A stretch of 64,000 nucleotides of DNA from DLKC01 sp002478885 (GTDB lineage: Bacteria; Bacteroidota; Bacteroidia; Chitinophagales; Chitinophagaceae). Positions 1-9,683 of the stretch are shown in pieces (the stretch's first letter is position 1; the number at the start of each line of letters is the position of its first letter). The notes under the pieces were generated by a model. It was not told the origin of the DNA, searched no databases, and saw nothing but the letters and a program-made list of their open reading frames with translations. A program made the position numbers and the translations under genes. Location of the stretch: positions 124,001 through 188,000 of the forward strand of contig JAXLUI010000003.1 of assembly GCA_046329585.1 (NCBI GenBank), given 5' to 3'.

Positions 1-104
1 TTGTTTCCGCTCTCCAGTTCCGGGGGATGGTAGGACTTTACACATTGCAGACCCACGCAGGCAATAAGTATGAAAAGATAATATGTTAAACTACGATTAT
101 TCAT
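1..104 (-). CDS. DUF4249-type lipoprotein, N-terminal fragment cut by window edge
   Basis: Translating the minus strand from the ATG at 102-104 gives MNNRSLTYYLFILIACVGLQ followed by CVKSYHPP. This is a signal peptide with a lipobox (GLQC) and the same C-V-K-x-Y-x-P-P start as the DUF4249 lipoprotein at 2653-3789. The DNA also resembles that start (for example CTTTACACATTGCAG in both). It begins 47 bases after the stop of the MG2-type gene, so it is probably the next gene of the same operon. The rest lies outside the window. The family assignment rests on similarity to the paralogue's N-terminus only. Confidence 0.7.
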   Translation of the reverse strand, partial: MNNRSLTYYLFILIACVGLQCVKSYHPPELESGN

Positions 105-151
105 TAAAATTGATAGTGTTTAATACAATAATCATAAGGAAAAAACAGCGG

Positions 152-2539
152 TTACTTTACAACAGTGAAAGTAATGATGCTACTGCCGGTCAAGCCATCT
201 ATGGTAATGCCCTGCACTACACATGCAAACTTTCCGGTAACATCAGATGTATAAAAAGTAAGCTGCGCATTTCCGTTAGGCCCCGTTTTGATTTCCGGTT
301 CCCAGTATAAAACATTGCGAAGATCGGGCAGTCGGCTGCTGCGCTTATTATCGTCTGTATATCCCGGCGAATAAAATTCACGTTGTTGCTGCAAACCATC
401 GAACTCCACGACAACTTCCCCCTCATTTAACGGAAAACCGGCAAGGTCGCCTTTGTAGGTTGTGTAACTGACGATGCCATTGGTACTGAAATTTTGAAAA
501 TAATACTTTCTTGCCATTACCTCGAGCTTCTTTATTTTGAGCGGATCAAAAGCGACAACTTCGTTGGTATTAAGAACAGGTAGCCCATCGACAAGCACAA
601 GGGGATCATCGTCAAAAAAAACATCGTACAAACTGTTGTGTACCCGGTAATGAAATTGCTGCGCATCCTTCTTTACGCGCACCGAGCTAACATATTCCCG
701 CATTACTTCCTCCATTGTAATGAACCGGGTATAGTCGTCGAGATAATAACGCTTATCTGGTTTCCCGTAGAAAACACTGGTATCGCTGTTTAATACATAG
801 GCCTGCTGCTTTTCTTCAAAGAGGTAAGCATTATCGGCCTGCATATCTATGCTACGCTTCAACAATTGATCTTTCCATTTTTCGGGCATTTGAAACGCCG
901 AAACTGTTAGAGGAAAGCTGTCTGCATAGGCAGGCACCAGTTCTACTTTGCAATTGCTATCGGCAGCTTTTACAATGATGGTGCCGGAGCTGTAGAAACG
1001 CTTTGCGTTAAAAACAACTGATCCATCAACAGTACTATTGGTTGCGGATAGCTGAAAATGTTCACCAGGCACAGTTAAAAAAGCAAGAACGTTTTGTGTG
1101 GCTATGCCACTGCGCTTATGGATGACTTTGCCATTAACAATCATTCCTTCCCTCTCAGGCAGGAACTGGAAAAAAGGCTTTTTGTTCTGCAAAACATTTT
1201 CCCATTTAAATCGTCTCCAGCCCTGGGTTAACATTAAATTATCCGCGGCATCAACGGCTTCCTTATCGTTACTGAAATAAAATCCGGGCTGATTAATATT
1301 GCCTCTTAATTCCGAGCTTAAATACAAATAGTTTTGGATATCGTTATAATCCGCACCTTGCAAAGAATCAAGCATAAAAACCGACATCGACATGTTCGCC
1401 CGCTGAGGCATATTCGCAACATTGGGCAACTCTAATGAAATAGTAACAGGCTTGCGTGCCTGGTAATTGTCCTGGCCGATTTTTGTAACGATATTCAATT
1501 TTAATTGTGGATTCTTAAAGAAAAGTCTTTCACAAATTGGCTGTCTCGATGCATTAAAAATCGTTAGCTGGCTTACCCCATCTGCGAGCTTACTTTTATC
1601 GACCATAAAAATGCAAGTGCCATTGCTAAAGTTTTTTTGTTGAAAATCTTTCACGAGGTTCCTGGATTGCGCAAGCATAAACACCACCTCATTGCCAGCC
1701 TCCATATTGGAAGTAACGGTAAGTTGTAGTTGTGCCTCGTTTATATTTTCCAGTTGCATTACAACACCGTGCGTATAAGCGGTCGGCAACTTGCAGGTAA
1801 TTGTGGTGTCGGCCAGTTTAACAACCGCCGTATATAAATCGCCTTTTAGTGGTTTGAACATGAAATTGCCCATGCCCGATCTTAATGATTGAAAAGAAGC
1901 AACAACTTTGTTTTCCTTATCCATCACCGAGCCTTTGCAATCTACAGGTTCACCAAAACGGTCGACCACTTTAAATGCAACCTTCGACATAATGCCCTCA
2001 ACGAGATTTCCTCCTTCAGGGAAAAACTGAACATAGCTGCTGTTAACAGTTGGCTGCTCTTTGACAAATGCAGGCTTAAGCGTATTAACAATTGTTACCT
2101 GCTGGTGATAATAAAACTGCGGGTCAAAATTCCGCATCCAGCTGGTATACGCAACAAGTGTGTAGTTGCCAGACTGCAGGTAGGTAGGTAATATAAAAGA
2201 ACCGCTGCCCAACCCTTCACTCAAGTCAATTTTGCTGCGGAGTGCCGCCTTCCCCTCGTTGTTTATTAATTCAACGTACCCAATTTTGCTAAGGACCGAT
2301 GGCGCAAAGTAAAACTCATCAACACAGTATAATTTAAACCACATACTTTCACCGGCCAGGTAAAAAGATTTATCAGTATGCACAAATATTTTCTCGTTGA
2401 AATGACTGGCCTGGTACTCCTCAAAATTTTTTACAACTTCATCACTAAAGCTTTGCTGCGAAAATGAATGGAAACATAGGATACAGCACCCCAGCAAACC
2501 TATTGCCCTTCTATACAAATAATGTAGAAAAAGTTTCAT
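152..2539 (-). CDS. Secreted MG2-domain (macroglobulin-like) protein with plug-like C-terminal segment
   Basis: A 795-residue protein of the Bacteroidota family resembling the MG2 part of alpha-2-macroglobulins. A hydrophobic signal region ending at HSFSQ is followed within about 50 residues by the motif FVHTDKSFYLAGESMWFKLY, typical of MG2 domains. Near residues 640-705 there is a stretch (PLVLVDGLPV, then FDPLKIKKLEV and NGIVSYTTYKGD) that looks like the plug signature of TonB receptors, without a barrel. The protein ends with another beta-rich region (GNAQLTFYTSDVTGKF). I chose the ATG at 2537-2539 because the reading frame upstream passes through an intergenic repeat (2573-2594); an in-frame ATG at 2561-2563 is possible. 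It follows a TonB receptor and a DUF4249 lipoprotein, suggesting a role at the outer membrane. Substrate unknown. Confidence 0.75.
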   Translation of the reverse strand: MKLFLHYLYRRAIGLLGCCILCFHSFSQQSFSDEVVKNFEEYQASHFNEKIFVHTDKSFYLAGESMWFKLYCVDEFYFAPSVLSKIGYVELINNEGKAALRSKIDLSEGLGSGSFILPTYLQSGNYTLVAYTSWMRNFDPQFYYHQQVTIVNTLKPAFVKEQPTVNSSYVQFFPEGGNLVEGIMSKVAFKVVDRFGEPVDCKGSVMDKENKVVASFQSLRSGMGNFMFKPLKGDLYTAVVKLADTTITCKLPTAYTHGVVMQLENINEAQLQLTVTSNMEAGNEVVFMLAQSRNLVKDFQQKNFSNGTCIFMVDKSKLADGVSQLTIFNASRQPICERLFFKNPQLKLNIVTKIGQDNYQARKPVTISLELPNVANMPQRANMSMSVFMLDSLQGADYNDIQNYLYLSSELRGNINQPGFYFSNDKEAVDAADNLMLTQGWRRFKWENVLQNKKPFFQFLPEREGMIVNGKVIHKRSGIATQNVLAFLTVPGEHFQLSATNSTVDGSVVFNAKRFYSSGTIIVKAADSNCKVELVPAYADSFPLTVSAFQMPEKWKDQLLKRSIDMQADNAYLFEEKQQAYVLNSDTSVFYGKPDKRYYLDDYTRFITMEEVMREYVSSVRVKKDAQQFHYRVHNSLYDVFFDDDPLVLVDGLPVLNTNEVVAFDPLKIKKLEVMARKYYFQNFSTNGIVSYTTYKGDLAGFPLNEGEVVVEFDGLQQQREFYSPGYTDDNKRSSRLPDLRNVLYWEPEIKTGPNGNAQLTFYTSDVTGKFACVVQGITIDGLTGSSIITFTVVK

Positions 2540-2572
2540 TGAATACCAGCTTTGATATTTCATAGCATCTTC

Positions 2573-2594
2573 GTTGCGTCGCAAGCACTTCAAC
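2573..2594. repeat. Intergenic repeat, single degenerate arm
   Basis: GTTGCGTCGCA, then AG, then CACTTCAAC: a copy of the 20-bp arm with a two-base insertion, preceded by the outer-flank bases AGCATCTTC seen at other copies. It lies in the short gap between the DUF4249 gene and the MG2 gene, the only copy inside a likely operon. Confidence 0.7.
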
Positions 2595-2652
2595 TGCGGT
2601 AGTAGTGGCATACAAACAATACTAATATTATTAATTTTTTCAGTCTCCTGCA

Positions 2653-3789
2653 TTACCAATAACCTGGCCTTTTATTAACGCCGCCATGCAACCTGCAATC
2701 AAGACATTCCTTGTGTACAATGGCAATACCACCACCGGTTACAAAATACCACGGCGCATACTCCGGGTCTTCATAATCGAAAATCCTGAAGTCAACAGGA
2801 TTTTGTGGAATAAACATGAGAGCGCAATCACTTTCAGCTATCTTCCAGTTATTAAGTTCACTATTGTTAATAAAAATCCTGAGCTGCTGTGATGTCGCTG
2901 CACTAACAAAACCGATTACAGGTTCATTCGGATTTGACAGTGAATGAATATTTCCGCCCAACTGTCCAGGCTGCAAATCAAACAGTCCTCCCCGATTTTG
3001 CGAATTCTCCTGAACTATTTGCCAGTATTGATAAGCCTCAGACGAAATGCCTGTTTGTGTTACAAGCATACTGTAACGAATGCCCAACCGCTCGTCATTT
3101 TGAGGAATCATTTTAATCTTTTGATGATCGATCACATCCTGGCTTAAGGCCACAGACGAACCAATCAGCACATCAGTCGATACATCATTTTTCCAACATG
3201 AATCAATCTGGTTGGTAGTATCACAGATAAAGACCAGGTTGTTTGCAACGTCGTATAAAGTAGAAAGCTGCGAATTGTATTGCCATGTTTCCGCATATGT
3301 CCATTTATAGTAATGCGTTTTATTTGCCGGATCGTGCGTATATAAGTAAATGCCCAGGTTATCAGGCTGCTCCCATGTCAGTGAGTCTATCGCAGGTGTT
3401 TGAATACTAGCAACAAACTCAGAATTATATTGCTCGCCATTTGAAGTTTCAATTACCAGCTGATAAGATATCGAATTGTCCAGGCTGAGAGGAGCACTTG
3501 TGTACACGCCGTCACCGTTTGAAGCCAGGGGATAAGTGTTGCCATTATCGCTTTTAATAGTAACAGTTGCATTCAATTCAGGCTGACTGATAACTGTAGA
3601 GTCATTTAAATTTCTTGCCCTTCCTAGTGTTATTCTCGTTGCCTGATCAGCACCTGTATTTATAAAACCATCAACTACCAGGTAATTGTTCCCTCGTTGG
3701 AACACCGGGGGGTTGTAAGGCTTTACACATTGCAGGCTCATCATTGAAACAAGCACAGCCACACAATATCTTAAACTATAACGATTCAT
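2653..3789 (-). CDS. DUF4249 domain outer-membrane lipoprotein
   Basis: A 378-residue protein. The start MNRYSLRYCVAVLVSMMSLQ followed by Cys is a lipoprotein signal peptide with lipobox SLQC. The mature N-terminus (VKPYNPP, then LVVDGFINTG) and the pattern of beta-strand segments match DUF4249 lipoproteins, which in Bacteroidota are usually encoded directly after a TonB-dependent receptor. That is the arrangement here: the receptor stops seven bases upstream. I start it at the ATG ending at 3789 because the 17 residues before it overlap the receptor gene and would precede the signal peptide. By analogy it is a surface or periplasmic partner of the receptor; the ligand is unknown. Confidence 0.85.
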   Translation of the reverse strand: MNRYSLRYCVAVLVSMMSLQCVKPYNPPVFQRGNNYLVVDGFINTGADQATRITLGRARNLNDSTVISQPELNATVTIKSDNGNTYPLASNGDGVYTSAPLSLDNSISYQLVIETSNGEQYNSEFVASIQTPAIDSLTWEQPDNLGIYLYTHDPANKTHYYKWTYAETWQYNSQLSTLYDVANNLVFICDTTNQIDSCWKNDVSTDVLIGSSVALSQDVIDHQKIKMIPQNDERLGIRYSMLVTQTGISSEAYQYWQIVQENSQNRGGLFDLQPGQLGGNIHSLSNPNEPVIGFVSAATSQQLRIFINNSELNNWKIAESDCALMFIPQNPVDFRIFDYEDPEYAPWYFVTGGGIAIVHKECLDCRLHGGVNKRPGYW

Positions 3790-3796
3790 TAAGGCC

Positions 3797-6562
3797 TCAA
3801 AATTTAATGTTATAAGTAACGTATGGAATAACTGTTCCAAATATGCTTAACTGGTACCCCTTTATACTGCCATTGTCCTGCAAAAAATAAACAGAGTACA
3901 CATTTTTTCTAGCAGTCAGGTTATAAACTCCTACTGACCATGAATTATGCGTTTTCTGTTTCACTCTATGGTTACCGTAGATATTAACAGAAATATCTAT
4001 TCTGAAATAATCCGGAATCCTGAACTTGTTCCTGTCGGAATAATAGATACCAGCTGTTGTACCGGTGTTGAATACCGCCAGTGGCAATGTAATAGGTCTT
4101 CCTGTACTGTAAACTGTATTGAACGAAATATTATAACGATGCGAGAACTGGTAGTTGCTGATAAGGTTTACACTATGCGGCTTGTCAAAATTGGATGGAT
4201 AATATTCGCCACGGTTTACGATCTCACCAGCAACGGGGTCGTCGGATTTCAATAGCGATCTTGAATAAGTATAACTAAACCAGCCATTCAATTTGCCCGC
4301 ATTTTTTTTAATCAAAAACTCGGCGCCATAAGCCCTGCCCCTTGTAGAAATTACATCCGTCTCGATATGATGGTTTAGAACCAGGTTGGCGCCACTCCGG
4401 TAATCAAGATAATTTTTGGTCTGCTTATAGTATACTTCAACGGAAGTTTCTATAACATCGGATTTAAAGTTTCGATAATAACCGAGAGATAACTGGCTCC
4501 CTTTCTGAGGCTCAATATTCGGGTCGCTCAGTTTCCATATATCCGTTGGCGAAATGGAAGCCGTGTTACTCAGCATGTGAATATATTGCTGCAGTGTATT
4601 AAAACTAAACTTAACAGATGAATTATCCGATAAACTATACCTGAGAGAAGCTCTTATTTCGGGAGCCATGTACGTTTTAATAATTTCTCCCTTTGAAAAG
4701 GATTTTGTGCCGGTAATCGAAATGGTGTCTTTAGGAATACCAGCCTCATAGTAATTAACATCGTGAGGGCCTAGATAGTTGAATATAGAATAGCGCAGAC
4801 CGGCATTTACAGAAAGCTTTGAGGAAATGCTATACTGATCACCCACATAAACGGCGCTTTCCAATGCCTGCTCCGCCGGAACATTATTAGCATCTATCAA
4901 TGATTTATCGCCTTCCGGTTCCAGTGTTCCCGGGTGCAGCTTATAATAAATTGAATTGATTCCAAAATTAATGCTGTGTTTGCCGCCTGGCGAGTAAGTA
5001 AAATCTGATCTGAAATTAATCTGCGTGATCTTAAACCCAAGTTTAAAAGCAGTCACGGCATTGCTGCTGGAAGTAACAGAATATTCATAGTGATCAATGC
5101 CGGCTGTAGTAACATTATAAAACTTGTTATTAAAAATATGCTTCCACTTCAAGTTAGCATTTTTATTGCCGTAAGAATACAAGGTATCGCCGTTTAGCCT
5201 GAACCGATCATTACTGAAGTAACCCGTCAGGTAAAGAGAGTTTTTCGAATTAAACTTATGAACAAGATGTATGGTAGCGTCGTAAAAATTTGCAGTACTT
5301 CCGCTGTAGGCACTTTCAGGTAATGCATTTAGTATCCAATTGGAATAGGTCGTTCTTACACTTGCAACCAACGAAGTCTTTTCCTTTTTTATCGGGCCCT
5401 CAATATAAAATTTGCCGGTAACCGGGCCAATGCCCGCAGACCCGGTCCACTTCTTTGTATTGCCGTCCAGCACATCAACGTCCAGCACTGACGATAACCT
5501 TCCACCATATTTTTCAGGTATGGCGCTTTTGTATAGCTCAATACCTTTCACCACATCAGGATTAAAGGCGGAAAAAAAGCCAAAGAGGTGCGATGAATTA
5601 TAAACTGTGGCATCACTGAATAAAATCAAGTTCTGATCAACCGAACCGCCGCGTACATTAAAACCGTTGCTTGCCTCACCAACAGAAGTAACCCCAGGTA
5701 AGGTTAGCACCACTTTTGAAATGTCGGCTTCACCGAACACCACAGGTATCTGCCTTATTGTTTTAATATTCACAATATTAGCGCCCATTTGCAAACTCCT
5801 GATATTAGAGGTGCGCTCAGCCTTTACCGTCACCGATTTCAAACTTGGAATATATACCTGCATGTCTATATTCAGCTCACCATTGCCATTCAGCATAACC
5901 TGTCTTTTGGTTTCCTGCATGCCGGCACTGCTTATCTTAAGAACCCGGTACCCCGTCGGCAGTGTAAGCGAGAAATACCCGAATTGATCTGTATTTACTC
6001 CTACCGAAGGCGTATCAACATAAACAGATGCTCCAATGATGGCCTCACCCGATCTGGCGTCTCTTACATAACCGGCGATAGTTGCATTGGGCTGGTTCGA
6101 TTTTATGCCAACCTCGAATAATTTATTTTCAAAAGAAATCTGTAGCAGGCCAGTATCGCGTTTCTGGTAATCGACAAAAGACTCTTTTTCTCCACCAGAA
6201 TCATTCGGGTTCCTGTAAACAAAAAAATTGCGCGGAAATTTTGTTTGAATCGAAAAACGCTTTGTTATGAAGATCCGGCCGGCAGCATCGATCGCGTAGT
6301 TAAGCCCTGTTCCCGCACAAACCGAATCGAGCAACTGCTCAATGGTAATGTGATTGGCAATCACCCTTATTTTTACGCTATCGGTTTCGTTCGCATCGAA
6401 GAAAAAATGATAAGGATACCCAGCTTCAACTTTATCAACGAACTGCTGAAAATTCAGGCCGCTGAAATCCGCGGTAATAGTTGCCGCGTTTTGCGAAAAC
6501 GCAACCGGAGAAACCAAGACAGTTAATAACAGAACCAATATTGTTGAGCTGATTTTAACCAT
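3797..6562 (-). CDS. STN-domain TonB-dependent receptor
   Basis: A 921-residue outer-membrane transporter. A signal peptide (to about residue 24, AFSQ) is followed by a secretin/TonB short N-terminal (STN) domain, residues 25-102. A carboxypeptidase-regulatory-like beta-sandwich (about 158-245, AGYVRDARSGEAIIGASVYV), a plug (about 255-385, NVRGGSVDQNLILFSDATVY) and a C-terminal 22-strand-type barrel ending in an aromatic residue (YNIKF) complete it. STN domains often pass a signal to an anti-sigma factor, but no sigma/anti-sigma pair is visible in the window. It starts one base after the stop of the upstream secreted protein, so the genes are translationally coupled. Pairing with DUF4249 is typical; the substrate cannot be read from sequence. 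Confidence 0.9.
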   Translation of the reverse strand: MVKISSTILVLLLTVLVSPVAFSQNAATITADFSGLNFQQFVDKVEAGYPYHFFFDANETDSVKIRVIANHITIEQLLDSVCAGTGLNYAIDAAGRIFITKRFSIQTKFPRNFFVYRNPNDSGGEKESFVDYQKRDTGLLQISFENKLFEVGIKSNQPNATIAGYVRDARSGEAIIGASVYVDTPSVGVNTDQFGYFSLTLPTGYRVLKISSAGMQETKRQVMLNGNGELNIDMQVYIPSLKSVTVKAERTSNIRSLQMGANIVNIKTIRQIPVVFGEADISKVVLTLPGVTSVGEASNGFNVRGGSVDQNLILFSDATVYNSSHLFGFFSAFNPDVVKGIELYKSAIPEKYGGRLSSVLDVDVLDGNTKKWTGSAGIGPVTGKFYIEGPIKKEKTSLVASVRTTYSNWILNALPESAYSGSTANFYDATIHLVHKFNSKNSLYLTGYFSNDRFRLNGDTLYSYGNKNANLKWKHIFNNKFYNVTTAGIDHYEYSVTSSSNAVTAFKLGFKITQINFRSDFTYSPGGKHSINFGINSIYYKLHPGTLEPEGDKSLIDANNVPAEQALESAVYVGDQYSISSKLSVNAGLRYSIFNYLGPHDVNYYEAGIPKDTISITGTKSFSKGEIIKTYMAPEIRASLRYSLSDNSSVKFSFNTLQQYIHMLSNTASISPTDIWKLSDPNIEPQKGSQLSLGYYRNFKSDVIETSVEVYYKQTKNYLDYRSGANLVLNHHIETDVISTRGRAYGAEFLIKKNAGKLNGWFSYTYSRSLLKSDDPVAGEIVNRGEYYPSNFDKPHSVNLISNYQFSHRYNISFNTVYSTGRPITLPLAVFNTGTTAGIYYSDRNKFRIPDYFRIDISVNIYGNHRVKQKTHNSWSVGVYNLTARKNVYSVYFLQDNGSIKGYQLSIFGTVIPYVTYNIKF

Positions 6563-6563
6563 A

Positions 6564-7289
6564 TTATTTTTTCACTTCATCATAATAAGCTGCGACGGCA
6601 GCCACGGCTGCTTCAAAATGCTTTTTAAAATCGAGGTTGCCTGAGCGAATAAAATTTTTCAGGTCTTGCTTCTTGTCACTTAAGACACTCATAATAGATC
6701 TCTCGTTGCCAACCTCCATTAATTTGCCAGCCTTTTGAATATAATAACTATTGTATTGAATATACCTTGTAACGTTATCTTCCACCTTACCAATGGACTG
6801 AGGCAACTTCCTGCGCTTCGCAAAAACTTTTATGCTGCCGGAATACAATTCTTCATAAAACCCGGTTTTACCAGGCGCCAGCGAGTCTGCGGCAATAAGT
6901 ACACCGATAAACCTGTGCCCCCCTAAAACAAAATAGCTCACCTTATCACCGATGAGGGCAATCTTATAATTTTTGCCGTAGTCAAGTATCACCAATTCAT
7001 CGCTCACCAGGTCGTATTGCATGGGCACTTTATCATAAAAGTTATTGTCATACAAAACAGATCCTGTAAATAAATTTTCGCTTTCAAAGTAAGGGAATCC
7101 TTGTATGTTGTGGCCTTTGTTTGCATATTCACTGCCGGTGTACAATTGTAAATTTTGCTTCATCACAGTGTCGTAATAGGCAACAACTGCACTATCCTTC
7201 CTGGCGGCAGCCGGCAAAGACACCCTTTGAGCATATGTTTGTTGAAAGCAGCAAACGCATAGTATAGCAACAATCGTGATTAGTCTCAT
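6564..7289 (-). CDS. Secreted protein of unknown function, first gene of TonB/DUF4249 operon
   Basis: A 241-residue protein with a clear signal peptide (MRLITIVAILCVCCFQQTYA, cleavage before Q21). I do not recognise a named domain. The middle contains a beta-rich region (YDLVSDELVILDYGKNYKIALIGDKVSYFVLGGHRF) and the C-terminus is a basic helical stretch (SVLSDKKQDLKNFIRSGNLDFKKHFEAAVAAVAAYYDEVKK). It overlaps the receptor start by close coupling and is probably the promoter-proximal gene of the operon down to position 1. Small proteins of this kind are common upstream of such receptors in this phylum, but their role is not known to me. Confidence 0.7.
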   Translation of the reverse strand: MRLITIVAILCVCCFQQTYAQRVSLPAAARKDSAVVAYYDTVMKQNLQLYTGSEYANKGHNIQGFPYFESENLFTGSVLYDNNFYDKVPMQYDLVSDELVILDYGKNYKIALIGDKVSYFVLGGHRFIGVLIAADSLAPGKTGFYEELYSGSIKVFAKRRKLPQSIGKVEDNVTRYIQYNSYYIQKAGKLMEVGNERSIMSVLSDKKQDLKNFIRSGNLDFKKHFEAAVAAVAAYYDEVKK

Positions 7290-7427
7290 GCAGATTTTAT
7301 CTCGTCAAGCAATCAAAAAAACAGTGAGTATATTTTAAAGATAAGTGCCCGACCTACCACGAACAAATTAATTTGATGACTGGCAAGAGGTTATATGTGC
7401 CCAACAGCAGGTCATAATCAGGCTTTA

Positions 7428-7498
7428 TTTGCGTCGCACTCTTGTACTGCATATCACTATGCAGCACATAGATTCATCGTACAAAAGTGCGACGCAAC
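7428..7498. repeat. Intergenic repeat, two inverted arms
   Basis: The left arm (7428-7447, TTTGCGTCGCACTCTTGTAC) and right arm (7479-7498, GTACAAAAGTGCGACGCAAC) are inverted around a 31-base spacer. The spacer begins with a hairpin (CTGCATA, loop TCAC, TATGCAG, 7447-7464). On the right the arm is followed by AGGCGATGCC, the usual outer flank. It separates the TonB operon from the GH65 gene. Confidence 0.9.
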
Positions 7499-7562
7499 AG
7501 GCGATGCCATTAAATACCACAGTTGGCATCCATAAAAATGCTTCAGCTGATAGCTGCACGAA

Positions 7563-9590
7563 TTATTTAACCGTGTATGTTTTTTTATCGGGGCCAATGC
7601 CTTTGAGCGTTACAGACTTCCACCCGGCAGGCAATGTTGTCTTTATTTGTGTAATGCCTTTTGTTGTTATGTCTACCCCCCCAAAGCCCATCATAACGCA
7701 TTGCAGAATGCCGCCTGCGCCTGTTGCAAAATAAGGGTTGGTGCCGCCTTTTGTTTCTGCAATAACACGGAACGGCGGGTTAAGATTGGGCACATATGAG
7801 TCTTTGAAAAAATGAGCCGCCTTGTCAGCATCGCCGATGCGTGAATAAAGCAAAGCAAAGATTGCCTGCGTCATTGCGGGAGTTCCTTCATTCGGCACTC
7901 GTGTACTGTAATAGTCGAGGTCTCGTTTCACTTGTGCTGGATCGGTAATTTCTTTCAATGGGTAAGCGAGCAAATTAACATCGCCCTGTTTAATGCCCTC
8001 CCCGCTGTACGCTGCATGTTCTTTTGTTACCCCGTCGGCGAATTTTAAAATGGGAATGTTGTCTGCCACCTGCTTCCAATCTGGATTGGGAATGAGACCA
8101 AGCAATTTCGCCGCTTCTGTTGCGGCATTCAGGTTTGCTTTTGCGGCGGCATTGGTGAAAGCATTATTATCTACATTTTCGGCCCACTCATCAGCAGCCA
8201 CCACGTTTTTTATATCATATCTACCGGGGCCGTTTCTTTCCACGCGGCTTGCCCAGAAATCAGCAGTAGCCTGTAACAAAGGCCAGCCTTTTTCTTTCAA
8301 CCAATCTTTGTCTTGTGTAACGCAATAATAGTTCCACGCAGCCATTCCAACATCAGCGGTAATGTGGTGCTCAAACGGGCCACTCAAAGCCCAAACCGGT
8401 GTTTCTTCAACGCCGGTCTCTGCACTCTCCCATGGAAACATGGCACCTTTATAACCATGCGAAAAAGCGTTTCTTTTTGCAGCATCAAGCCGTTGATAAC
8501 GATACTCAATAAGACTTTTTGCCAACTCGGGATGCAGCACCAGCAGAGATGGAAACATCCACAGGTCTGTGTCCCAAAATACGTGGCCGTTATAGCCGAG
8601 GCCGCTTAACCCCATCGGAGATAAAGAATAGGCCGTGCCTTCTCTTGTGAAAGAGTAAAGATGGTACATCATACTGTGTACGTCTTGCTGCGCCTGTGCA
8701 TCGCCTTCGATTACGATATCGCTTTTCCACAAACTGTCCCACGCTTTATTGTGAAAGCTTATGAGGCGTTCGCGGCCTTCCAGCTTAGCGAAAATAGTCA
8801 TGCGCTCGGCCTCGTTCAAGGGATCAGCGTGCTGTGCAGAAGTAATGGAAGAACCGGCAATAGAGAATCGATAGGTTTCACCGGCCTTTATAGTCCTGGA
8901 AAATTTCATCAGGTGCATGTTATTGTCCCACATTTCATGTATCACACGCGGCTCCTGGCCATGTGGTTCGCTAAAAAGAAAAGTATTTGATGCACACATG
9001 AGCAATTTTCCAGTCGGGCTTTTTGCGGAAGAAGTAAGCAGGCTTATAACTACATGCGGACGATCGATCTCGTTGTAATAATTCTGCACGTCGCGCAGTG
9101 CGTCGGGCGCCTCCATCACGCTGGCGCCGCCGATAATAATATCTTTTTTTGCCGTGATTTCAATATCCATCAAAACAGTAAAAGGCAAATGACGCAAAGA
9201 GTAGTAGGTGCTTTTTACAGACGCCTTATCACCAAAATCAAATGCACTGGTAAAGCCGCCATGTTGCATATCCAACTGCTGCTGAAAATTGGAAACAGAT
9301 TTTCCATCGACCCTTTTGCCGTCAATATCCAGCGTCATATTCAGGAGGTTGAAGCTGCGTAAGAAATTGCTCACCCGCCCACGGCCGTATTGGTCGTAAG
9401 CACCGGCAAGTACAACATCCTTTACTTTAAATGGCTCAGGCGACGAAACAATTCCGATCATTCCATTGGCTACGGTAATGCCGTAATAATTTGCGGCATC
9501 GACCTTTCCGGCCTTAATAGTCCAAGGATCCTGGCCAAAAGAAAATCGTATAATACACAGAAGCAAAGCAGCAAGCAATATCTTTTTCAT
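7563..9590 (-). CDS. Secreted glycoside hydrolase family 65 protein
   Basis: A 675-residue protein with a signal peptide (cleavage after FSFG, near residue 19), so probably periplasmic. Residues 20-270 form the beta-sandwich N-terminal region of GH65. The (alpha/alpha)6 barrel carries FWDTDLW (338-344) and AADEWAENVDNNAFTN (465-480). Glu468 in that motif corresponds to the general acid of GH65 phosphorylases, where the motif is usually PDEYHENVDNN. Known family members are disaccharide phosphorylases and a few hydrolases; a Flavobacterium GH65 enzyme is a kojibiose hydrolase, and the secreted location here favours a hydrolase over a phosphorylase (inference). It sits at the far end of a region with SusC/D and GH97, fitting a role in alpha-glucoside breakdown. 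Linkage preference is not readable. Confidence 0.85.
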   Translation of the reverse strand: MKKILLAALLLCIIRFSFGQDPWTIKAGKVDAANYYGITVANGMIGIVSSPEPFKVKDVVLAGAYDQYGRGRVSNFLRSFNLLNMTLDIDGKRVDGKSVSNFQQQLDMQHGGFTSAFDFGDKASVKSTYYSLRHLPFTVLMDIEITAKKDIIIGGASVMEAPDALRDVQNYYNEIDRPHVVISLLTSSAKSPTGKLLMCASNTFLFSEPHGQEPRVIHEMWDNNMHLMKFSRTIKAGETYRFSIAGSSITSAQHADPLNEAERMTIFAKLEGRERLISFHNKAWDSLWKSDIVIEGDAQAQQDVHSMMYHLYSFTREGTAYSLSPMGLSGLGYNGHVFWDTDLWMFPSLLVLHPELAKSLIEYRYQRLDAAKRNAFSHGYKGAMFPWESAETGVEETPVWALSGPFEHHITADVGMAAWNYYCVTQDKDWLKEKGWPLLQATADFWASRVERNGPGRYDIKNVVAADEWAENVDNNAFTNAAAKANLNAATEAAKLLGLIPNPDWKQVADNIPILKFADGVTKEHAAYSGEGIKQGDVNLLAYPLKEITDPAQVKRDLDYYSTRVPNEGTPAMTQAIFALLYSRIGDADKAAHFFKDSYVPNLNPPFRVIAETKGGTNPYFATGAGGILQCVMMGFGGVDITTKGITQIKTTLPAGWKSVTLKGIGPDKKTYTVK

Positions 9591-9683
9591 ACATGCACGT
9601 TTAGCAGTGAACGGCTAATTTACGCATGTTTAATTGACCATTATTTTTTTGTATTCCGGCTTTAGCGCTGCTATTTGGCTTTG

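Noticed and set aside
3797..6562. Sigma/anti-sigma transduction unit implied by the STN domain
   Set aside because: No ECF sigma factor or FecR-like gene is present in the window.
7429..7734. Plus-strand frame of about 100 residues beginning MRRTLVLH
   Set aside because: Its start is the repeat arm and the rest is the antisense of the GH65 3' end.
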